Origin: Desulfococcus sp041737845 | GTDB taxonomy: Bacteria; Desulfobacterota; Desulfobacteria; Desulfobacterales; Desulfococcaceae | Reading direction: 5' to 3' | Length of the DNA stretch: 13,267 nt | Assembly (NCBI RefSeq): GCF_041737845.1 | Contig: NZ_JBGSQX010000164.1 | Coordinates: 1 to 13,267, forward strand | Shown: positions 5,431-13,267 of the stretch, one piece after another | Layout of the letters: every line of letters begins with the position of its first letter | How positions within the stretch are numbered: position 1 is the stretch's first letter | Translations under genes and position numbers: made by a program | The notes under the pieces: model-generated | Databases searched by the model: none | What the model saw: only the letters and a program-made list of their open reading frames with translations | What the model was told of the DNA's origin: nothing

Positions 5431-6570
5431 ATGGAACAGATGTTAGATTTGTTGTCACAATTCATACAAAATACAGGGTATTATATGCTCGACTACCGGT
5501 ATGTGATCATGATCGGCATCGGGCTCATTTTCATTTACTTAGGCATTGCCAAGAATTACGAACCGTTGCTGCTGGTGCCCATCGGCTTCGGCATCCTTGT
5601 CGGGAATATTCCGGTCTTCCAGGGGCTGGGCCTTGCCATCTACGAGGACAACAGCGTCCTTCACTACCTGTACATGGGCGTCACCCTGGGGATTTATCCG
5701 CCCCTCATCTTCCTGGGGATCGGGGCCATGACCGATTTTTCGACCATGCTGGCCCGCCCCGTTCTCATGCTCCTGGGCGCCGCGGCCCAGACGGGCATCT
5801 TTTTAACCTTCCTGGGCGCCCTGGCACTGGGGTTTGACCCCAAGGAGGCCGCCTCCATCGGCATCATCGGCGGGGCGGACGGCCCGACGGCCATCTTCCT
5901 GACGGCCCAACTGGCGCCTGATCTCATCGGCCCCATCGCGGTGGCGGCCTATTCTTACATGGCTCTGGTCCCGGTGATCCAGCCTCCCATCATGAAGCTG
6001 CTCACCACCCGGAAGGAGCGGCTCATTCAGATGGAGGACCCGCGGGAGGTATCCAAAAAAGAGAGGATTATCTTTCCCGTCATGGGCTTTCTCCTCTGCT
6101 GCCTCCTGGCCCCCGCGGCCCTGCCGCTTCTGGGCATGCTCTTCTTCGGGAACCTGCTCAAAGAGTGCGTGGTGGCGGAGCGCCTGGCCGCTACCGCCCG
6201 AAATGCCATCATCGACACGGTCACCATTCTCCTGGGCATCACGGTGGGCGCGAGCACCCAGGCGGACGTCTTCCTGACGCCCCGATCCGTGGGTATTTTT
6301 ATTCTCGGCGCCCTCGCCTTCGGCGTTGCCACGGCATCCGGGGTGATTTTCGCTAAAATCATGAACCTCTTCCTGCGCAGCAAGATCAATCCGCTTCTGG
6401 GCGCCGCGGGCGTATCGGCGGTGCCGGATTCGGCCCGCGTGGTGCAGCATGTCGGACATCAGGAGGACCCCACCAATTTTCTTCTCATGCACGCCATGGG
6501 GCCCAACGTCTCCGGTGTTATCGGCTCGGCCATCGCCGCCGGCGTCATGTGGAGTTTCCTGGTGCGCTAA
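5431..6570 (+). CDS. oadB: Na+-translocating decarboxylase beta subunit (OadB/GcdB/MmdB family)
   Basis: A 379-residue polytopic membrane protein that couples decarboxylation of carboxybiotin to Na+ export. GAMTDFSTMLARP, IGGADGPTAIF, NPLLGAAGVSAVPDSAR and FLLMHAMGPNVSGVIGSA are family signatures. Compared with residues known to be needed in Klebsiella OadB, D150, Y176, N320, G324, S329 and R336 match D203, Y229, N373, G377, S382 and R389, all with a constant offset of 53; the pump should be functional. It lacks the longer N-terminal part of OadB (433 residues), as in GcdB/MmdB. It lies 63 nt after the gamma gene, with AAGGAG 14 nt before ATG 5431. No alpha (carboxyltransferase) or biotin carrier gene is visible, so the substrate (oxaloacetate, glutaconyl-CoA or methylmalonyl-CoA) cannot be told. 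Confidence 0.95.
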   Translation: MEQMLDLLSQFIQNTGYYMLDYRYVIMIGIGLIFIYLGIAKNYEPLLLVPIGFGILVGNIPVFQGLGLAIYEDNSVLHYLYMGVTLGIYPPLIFLGIGAMTDFSTMLARPVLMLLGAAAQTGIFLTFLGALALGFDPKEAASIGIIGGADGPTAIFLTAQLAPDLIGPIAVAAYSYMALVPVIQPPIMKLLTTRKERLIQMEDPREVSKKERIIFPVMGFLLCCLLAPAALPLLGMLFFGNLLKECVVAERLAATARNAIIDTVTILLGITVGASTQADVFLTPRSVGIFILGALAFGVATASGVIFAKIMNLFLRSKINPLLGAAGVSAVPDSARVVQHVGHQEDPTNFLLMHAMGPNVSGVIGSAIAAGVMWSFLVR

Positions 6571-6580
6571 GGCGGTCGCG

Positions 6581-6620
6581 GGGCATTCCGCCGATCGGAA
6601 TGCCCTGCCCGCAGGGGCAG
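6581..6620 (+). terminator. Tandem terminator-like hairpins after oadB
   Basis: GGGCATTCCG (6581-6590) and CGGAATGCCC (6596-6605) form a perfect 10-bp stem with a CCGAT loop. It is followed at once by CTGCCC (6605-6610)/GGGCAG (6615-6620) with a GCAG loop. No T-tract follows, only a pyrimidine-rich stretch. GGCATTCCGCCG (6582-6593) is also a perfect inverted repeat of 6676-6687, so the 5' arm has a competing partner. The rest of the 309-nt gap to the aconitase gene holds the promoter and palindrome listed below and no gene I can see. Confidence 0.6.
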
Positions 6621-6764
6621 CCCCCTTCCCCCTCATCTTCGTCGACCGTCCTTCTGTCCACAGCACATCGCCGTCCGGCGGAATGCCACAAGAGAGCCGG
6701 CCCTCCCGTCGGGGGCGGGTGAAAAGGGGTATGCGGCCGCGGCCCTTCCTCCGGGAAAAGGGGG

Positions 6765-6794
6765 TTGATTGTTTGATTCAAGCGGTACTATAGT
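6765..6794 (+). promoter_or_regulatory. Sigma-70-type promoter of the aconitase gene
   Basis: TTGATT (6765-6770), an 18-nt spacer, then TATAGT (6789-6794): 4 of 6 and 5 of 6 consensus matches. Transcription would start near 6801, giving a leader of about 80 nt that contains the palindrome at 6825-6840. Confidence 0.55.
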
Positions 6795-6824
6795 ATGCCA
6801 ATGCATCGATCATGAGGCGTGGTT

Positions 6825-6840
6825 CGTTCCCGCGGGAACG
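6825..6840. promoter_or_regulatory. 16-bp perfect palindrome in the aconitase leader
   Basis: CGTTCCCGCGGGAACG is a perfect palindrome about 24-39 nt downstream of the predicted transcription start and 39 nt before the aconitase ATG. Perfect symmetry with no spacer favours binding of a dimeric repressor over an RNA hairpin. The regulator is unknown and no regulator gene is adjacent. Confidence 0.55.
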
Positions 6841-6879
6841 ATTTGAGGGACGGCAACCTACAGCGATCAAGGAGGGGGA

Positions 6880-9630
<2,751 letters not shown>

Positions 9631-9636
9631 ACGCTT

Positions 9637-9678
9637 CCGGCCGGGGAAGGACGGGCCATTACGACCGTCCCCGGCCGG
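9637..9678 (+). terminator. GC-rich terminator hairpin after the aconitase gene
   Basis: CCGGCCGG (9637-9644) pairs with CCGGCCGG (9671-9678), and GGACGG (9649-9654) with CCGTCC (9665-9670), with a 4-nt bulge between and a 10-nt loop. An alternative register gives an 11-bp stem, CCGGCCGGGGA with TCCCCGGCCGG. It starts 7 nt after the stop codon. No T-run follows. Confidence 0.6.
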
Positions 9679-9728
9679 TCGCATCCCCGCCGTCATCCGT
9701 TTTCTTCCGGAAGCCCTGAAAAAAATGT

Positions 9729-9746
9729 CAGGCACCCTGTTTGCCC
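9729..9746 (+). promoter_or_regulatory. Candidate sigma-54 promoter of the DUF547 gene
   Basis: AGGCAC-N5-TTGC matches the -24/-12 consensus TGGCAC-N5-TTGC at 9 of 10 positions, with GG (9731-9732) and GC (9743-9744) exactly 10 nt apart. Transcription would start near 9756, about 46 nt before the ATG. Roughly one match this good is expected by chance in a window of this size, so its position is the main support. No upstream activator site was recognised. Confidence 0.35.
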
Positions 9747-9801
9747 CGGACCTAAGATCAGCCACCGAATTATTTTGAATCCTTTTTCAGCGAGGTGAAT
9801 C

Positions 9802-10608
9802 ATGAACATTGCATGGTTTATGGCAGGACTGATGTTGTCGGCCGGGACCGCCTCCGCCGGGGACTTCGACCACGGCCACGGCGAGTGGCGGCAGCTTCTC
9901 GGGAAGCACGTCGTCTGGATCGACGGCGGCGGGGGAAGCCAGGTGGATTACGACGGCTTCCAGAAAGACCGTTCCCGGCTGACGGCCTACCTCGAATCGC
10001 TTTCCGCCGTCTCCCGCAAGACCTTCGACGGATGGTCCAGGGAGCGCCGGCTGGCCTTTCTGATCAACGCCTACAATGCGTTCACCGTGGAACTCATCCT
10101 GACCCGGTATCCGGACCTGACCTCCATCAAGGATCTCGGCTCGCTCCTCAGCAGCCCGTGGAAAAAGAAATTTTTCAATCTCCTGGAAGAGAAGCGGCAT
10201 CTGGACTGGATCGAACACGACATGATCCGCAAACCCGGCGTGTATGACGACCCGAGGATTCATGCGGCCGTCAACTGCGCGTCGGTCGGGTGCCCGGCGC
10301 TGCGGGACGAAGCCTTTGCGGCGGAGCGCCTCGACGCGCAGCTCGAGGACAATCTCATCCGGTTTCTGAAGGACCGGTCCCGCAACCGCTACAATCCCCG
10401 GTCCGGAACCCTGGAGGTGTCCAGAATCTTCGACTGGTACGGCGGCGATTTCAGGGAAGGATACCGGGGGTACGATACCCTGGAAGGATTTTTTGCAATA
10501 TACGCCGACCTGCTGGGGGATGCCCCGGCCGACAGGGAAAGGATCCGGTCGCGGCGGGTGAAGATCGATTTCCTGGAGTACGACTGGCGGCTCAATGGCG
10601 CCCGATGA
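9802..10608 (+). CDS. Exported DUF547 domain protein
   Basis: A 268-residue protein with a probable signal peptide (MNIAWFMAGLMLSAGTASA, cleavage near residue 19; the n-region lacks a Lys/Arg, which is unusual). The rest is a DUF547 domain: LAFLINAYNAFTVELIL (N89 region), then the signature HAAVNCASVGCPALRDEAF with H154, C159 and C164, and RIFDWYGGDF further on. The family is found in bacteria and plants and its reaction is not known; the conserved His/Cys/Asn suggest a thiol-based active site. ATG 9802 is preferred because an in-frame TGA lies 3 nt further up; GAGGTGA is close upstream. It is flanked by a terminator and a possible sigma-54 promoter, so it may be expressed alone. The C-terminus ends normally (FLEYDWRLNG). 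Confidence 0.88.
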   Translation: MNIAWFMAGLMLSAGTASAGDFDHGHGEWRQLLGKHVVWIDGGGGSQVDYDGFQKDRSRLTAYLESLSAVSRKTFDGWSRERRLAFLINAYNAFTVELILTRYPDLTSIKDLGSLLSSPWKKKFFNLLEEKRHLDWIEHDMIRKPGVYDDPRIHAAVNCASVGCPALRDEAFAAERLDAQLEDNLIRFLKDRSRNRYNPRSGTLEVSRIFDWYGGDFREGYRGYDTLEGFFAIYADLLGDAPADRERIRSRRVKIDFLEYDWRLNGAR

Positions 10609-10609
10609 C

Positions 10610-10624
10610 GGCGGACGGTCCGCC
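10610..10624 (+). terminator. Short GC hairpin after the DUF547 gene
   Basis: GGCGGA (10610-10615) and TCCGCC (10619-10624) flank a CGG loop directly after the stop codon, followed by more self-complementary GC-rich sequence up to about 10655. No T-tract follows, so a role as terminator is possible only. Confidence 0.35.
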
Positions 10625-10660
10625 GCGTCCCCGGGCGCACGGCGGCCGCGCCGGATCGCC

Positions 10661-10691
10661 TTGAAAATAAAGGTTGCAACTCCGGGATAAT
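10661..10691 (+). promoter_or_regulatory. Candidate promoter of the radical SAM gene
   Basis: TTGAAA (10661-10666) and GATAAT (10686-10691) each match 5 of 6 consensus bases but are 19 nt apart, longer than the optimum. The start would be near 10698, leaving a leader of about 65 nt. A perfect TATAAT at 10743-10748 is too close to the ATG to leave room for the ribosome binding site. Confidence 0.35.
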
Positions 10692-10761
10692 CTGCGTAAA
10701 CGTGGGCCTTCCCCCGCGGAACTTGAAAAAAATATATTTCAGTATAATCGGAGAGATATCG

Positions 10762-11637
10762 ATGCATTACGAACATCCGGCCCGGGTGATCCGGCCGCCC
10801 AGCGAGGCCTACAGCATCCTGCTCCAGGCAACGGTCGGCTGCTCCCACAACAAATGCACCTTCTGCGGAGCCTACAAGGGGCTGCGCTTCAAGATCAAGC
10901 CGGAGGAAAGGATCCTGGCGGACATCGCCTATGCCGCCCTCCATTTTGAACATGTGAGGCGCGTCTTCATCTGCGACGGGGATGCCCTGATCATCCCCCA
11001 GCGTCGGCTTCTGGGCATCCTGAAGGAGATAGAACGTCAGCTCCCGTGGGTCACCCGGGTCGGCCTTTACGCCAACAGCAAGGGGATCGACCTGAAAACC
11101 GATGAAGAGCTGGCCGAGCTAGCGGCCCACGGCCTCAAGATCGCCTACATGGGGCTGGAGTCGGGGGATGACCTCACCCTGGAAAAGGTGAAAAAGGGCG
11201 CCGACGCGGAGAAAATGATCCGGATGGGGAAAAAGATCCGGCGGGCCGGCATCAAGCTCTCCCTGACCGTGCTCCTGGGGCTCGCCGGAAGGGAGCGGTC
11301 CCGGATCCACGCCGAGGCCACAGGAAGGGTCTTGAGCGAGATCGATCCGGAGTACGTGGGGGCATTGAGCCTCATGCTCCTGCCCGGAACCCCCCTCCAC
11401 GAGGAGTATGCATCCGGACGGTTCGCCCTCATCGAACCCATGGAAATGCTCATGGAACTCAGGACCATGATCGCCCACACCCACCTGACGCGCGGCCTGT
11501 TTCATGCCAACCACGCCTCCAACTATCTGCCGATCAAGGCAAGGCTCCCCAAAGACAGGGACGCCACCCTCAGCCGCATCGACGAGGCCCTGGCCGGGAG
11601 CATCAAGCTGAAACCCGAATGGCTGAGGGCGCTGTAA
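10762..11637 (+). CDS. Radical SAM protein with CX4CX2C cluster motif
   Basis: A 291-residue radical SAM domain protein. The cluster motif is C27-X4-C32-X2-C35 (GCSHNKCTFC), one residue longer than the common CX3CX2C. It belongs to a stand-alone group with the pattern TVGCxxNxCTFC that I recall in archaea and deltaproteobacteria, whose reaction is not known to me. VFICDGDALIIP (about 70-81), GLYANSKGI, YMGLESGDD (the SAM-binding GxES-like region) and LTVLLGLAGRER follow the usual barrel order. There is no SPASM or cobalamin-binding domain. ATG 10762 has GGAGA 7 nt upstream and is preferred to GTG 10702, which would add a 20-residue segment without homology features. The gene lies between DUF547 and transketolase without clear functional linkage. 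Confidence 0.9.
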   Translation: MHYEHPARVIRPPSEAYSILLQATVGCSHNKCTFCGAYKGLRFKIKPEERILADIAYAALHFEHVRRVFICDGDALIIPQRRLLGILKEIERQLPWVTRVGLYANSKGIDLKTDEELAELAAHGLKIAYMGLESGDDLTLEKVKKGADAEKMIRMGKKIRRAGIKLSLTVLLGLAGRERSRIHAEATGRVLSEIDPEYVGALSLMLLPGTPLHEEYASGRFALIEPMEMLMELRTMIAHTHLTRGLFHANHASNYLPIKARLPKDRDATLSRIDEALAGSIKLKPEWLRAL

Positions 11638-11653
11638 AGAGCATCGGAAGCCA

Positions 11654-11674
11654 TCCGCCGGCTTGCCGGCCGGA
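11654..11674 (+). terminator. Hairpin between the radical SAM and transketolase genes
   Basis: GCCGGC (11657-11662) and GCCGGC (11665-11670) pair, and TCC (11654-11656) with GGA (11672-11674) extends the stem across a one-base bulge. It starts 17 nt after the stop codon. No T-tract follows, so termination or transcript-end protection are both possible. Confidence 0.35.
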
Positions 11675-11708
11675 TTCGATCAATAGAACACCAAGGAGAA
11701 AAGAGAAG

Positions 11709-13267
11709 ATGAACAAATCATTGGCGGAATGCCGGGCAATCAACGATCGGCAGTGCATCAACACCATCCGCACCCTGTCCATGGACGCCATCCAGGCGGC
11801 CAATTCAGGGCACCCCGGCGCGCCCATGGGCCTGGCCCCCGCCGCCTACGTCCTCTGGACCCGGGTGATGAAGCACAACCCGAAAAATCCCCTGTGGCCC
11901 GACCGGGACCGGTTTGTCCTGTCCGGCGGCCACGCCTCCATGCTGCTGTACAGCCTGCTGCACCTCACGGGATACGACGTGACCCTGGACGACATCCGCA
12001 ATTTCCGCCAGTGGGGCAGCAAGACGCCGGGGCACCCCGAATACGGCCACACGCCGGGCGTGGAAACCACCACCGGGCCCCTGGGTCAGGGGATCGCCAA
12101 CGCCGTGGGCATGGCCATGGCGGAGCGGTTCCTGGCCGGCCGGTTCAACCGCGAGGGCAAAGGGATCGTCGATCATCACACCTACGTCATGTGCGGGGAC
12201 GGCGACCTGATGGAGGGGATCAGCCACGAGGCCGCCTCCCTGGCCGGACACTTAGGCCTTGGCAAACTGATCTGTATTTACGACGACAACCGGATCTCCA
12301 TCGAGGGAAGCACCGACCTCGCCTTCACCGAGAATACGGCCCTCCGGTTCGAGGCCATGAACTGGCATGTCCAGCGGGTGGCGGACGGCAACGACGTCGA
12401 TGCCGTCCTGGACGCCCTGACGGCGGCCAAGGCAGAAACCGCAAAGCCCTCCATCATCCTCCTCCGCACCGAGATCGCCTTCGGCAGCCCCAACAAGCAG
12501 GGCACCGCCGACGCCCATGGCGCGCCCCTGGGGAAAGAGGAGGTCCGCCTCACGAAGATCAACCTGGGGAGTCCCGAGGACGAATTTTTCTGCGTGCTTG
12601 AGGACCCCCTCAAGGTGTTCCGGAAATGCGTCGACACCGGCCAGGCCCTTCAGGTGAAATGGCTCGAGAGCTTCAACGCCTATGCCAAGGCCCATCCCGA
12701 GCCGGCCGCGGAGTGGAACCGGATGATCACCGGTGCCCTGCCCGAGGGATGGGACGCCGATCTGCCCGTTTTCCCGGCCGAAGGCGGCGCCGTGGCAACC
12801 CGGTCGGCATCCGGGCAGGTGCTCAACGGGCTCGCGGCGAAAATCCCCGAGCTCATGGGGGGATCGGCCGACCTGGCCCCGTCCAACAAGACCCTCATCG
12901 CCGGCGCCGCGGACTTCCAGAAACAGGACTATACCGGCAGGAACATCCGCTTCGGGGTCCGCGAACATGCCATGGGGGCGATCCTGTCGGGTCTGGCCCT
13001 CCACGGCGGCATCCGGCCCTACGGCGGTACCTTCCTGGTCTTCGCCGACTACATGCGGGCCGCCATCCGGCTCGCAGCCCTTATGAAGATCCCGGTGACC
13101 TATGTCTTCACCCACGACAGCGTCGCAGTCGGGGAGGACGGGCCGACCCACCAGCCGGTGGAGCACCTCATGAGCCTCAGGGCCATTCCGGGGGTCACCG
13201 TGATCCGGCCTGCGGACGCCAACGAGACGCGGGAGGCCTGGCGTGCGGCCATGGCGCCGGGCGCCGG
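11709..13267 (+). CDS. tkt: Transketolase, 5' part, cut by the window edge
   Basis: About 519 codons of a thiamine-diphosphate enzyme that moves two-carbon units between sugar phosphates in the pentose phosphate pathway; the family is about 660 residues, so roughly 140 residues are missing at the right edge. Motifs: NSGHPGAPMG (H35), GHPEYGHTPGVETTTGPLGQG, the ThDP motif GDGDLMEG (about 163-170) through YDDN (N194), HGAPLG, GGSADLAPSNKT, REHAMG (catalytic Glu E419, E. coli E411), and HDSVAVGEDGPTHQPVEHL. I read the frame codon by codon and found no stop or frameshift. ATG 11709 follows AAGGAGA at about 9 nt. A hairpin precedes it, and I see no clear promoter in the 71-nt gap, so read-through from the radical SAM gene is possible. 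Confidence 0.97.
   Translation, partial: MNKSLAECRAINDRQCINTIRTLSMDAIQAANSGHPGAPMGLAPAAYVLWTRVMKHNPKNPLWPDRDRFVLSGGHASMLLYSLLHLTGYDVTLDDIRNFRQWGSKTPGHPEYGHTPGVETTTGPLGQGIANAVGMAMAERFLAGRFNREGKGIVDHHTYVMCGDGDLMEGISHEAASLAGHLGLGKLICIYDDNRISIEGSTDLAFTENTALRFEAMNWHVQRVADGNDVDAVLDALTAAKAETAKPSIILLRTEIAFGSPNKQGTADAHGAPLGKEEVRLTKINLGSPEDEFFCVLEDPLKVFRKCVDTGQALQVKWLESFNAYAKAHPEPAAEWNRMITGALPEGWDADLPVFPAEGGAVATRSASGQVLNGLAAKIPELMGGSADLAPSNKTLIAGAADFQKQDYTGRNIRFGVREHAMGAILSGLALHGGIRPYGGTFLVFADYMRAAIRLAALMKIPVTYVFTHDSVAVGEDGPTHQPVEHLMSLRAIPGVTVIRPADANETREAWRAAMAPGA

Noticed and set aside
10743..10748. Perfect TATAAT before the radical SAM gene
   Set aside because: TTGAAA upstream is only 14 nt away, and transcription would start after the ribosome binding site.
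10702..10761. GTG start giving the radical SAM protein 20 extra residues
   Set aside because: ATG 10762 has a GGAGA site at good spacing and begins at the usual distance before the cluster motif.
9787..10953. 388-residue minus-strand frame across the DUF547 and radical SAM genes
   Set aside because: It spans two well-supported plus-strand genes and has no recognisable motif.
12252..13166. 304-residue minus-strand frame opposite transketolase
   Set aside because: Mirror of GC-rich transketolase codons; no protein features.

Overview
The window is a high-G+C bacterial chromosome segment with tightly packed genes on the plus strand and one gene on the minus strand. The gene set fits an anaerobic Desulfobacterota ('deltaproteobacterial') organism such as a syntroph or sulfate reducer. 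It includes Na+-translocating decarboxylase beta and gamma subunits, an IRP/AcnA-type aconitase, a DUF547 protein, a small radical SAM protein and a transketolase. The taxon is my inference from gene content and style; no sequence search was possible.

Layout. The left edge carries the last codons of a gene, probably secG, followed by tRNA-Leu(GAG) and its intrinsic terminator; this is the same order as secG-leuU in E. coli. About 30 nt past the terminator begins a three-gene operon (307-3337). It encodes a xylose-isomerase-like TIM-barrel protein, a 3-dehydroquinate-synthase-fold cyclase of EboD type, and an IspA-type farnesyl diphosphate synthase that overlaps the cyclase gene by 8 nt. A convergent minus-strand gene (3378-3959) encodes a small two-helix membrane protein. 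A 362-nt gap follows, holding a very strong 63-nt imperfect hairpin.

Next is an energy-conservation module (4322-6570): a stand-alone cyclic-nucleotide-binding-domain protein, an OadG-like gamma subunit read from TTG, and the Na+ pump beta subunit OadB/GcdB. All catalytic residues I could compare in the beta subunit are present, but no carboxyltransferase (alpha) or biotin carrier gene is in the window. The leader of the gamma gene has three related AT-tract repeats at exact 30-nt intervals and a perfect inverted repeat. After tandem terminator hairpins comes a monocistronic aconitase gene with a recognisable promoter and a 16-bp perfect palindrome in its leader. It is followed by the exported DUF547 protein (with a possible sigma-54 promoter), the radical SAM protein with a CX4CX2C cluster motif, and transketolase, which runs off the right edge.

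The metabolic theme is central carbon and Na+-coupled energy metabolism, with an accessory cyclitol/isoprenoid-like operon near the left end. That operon is the best candidate here for an undescribed pathway: sugar isomerase, sugar cyclase and prenyl diphosphate synthase, without the EboC prenyltransferase usually found with EboD. No mobile elements, CRISPR arrays or prophage genes were seen.
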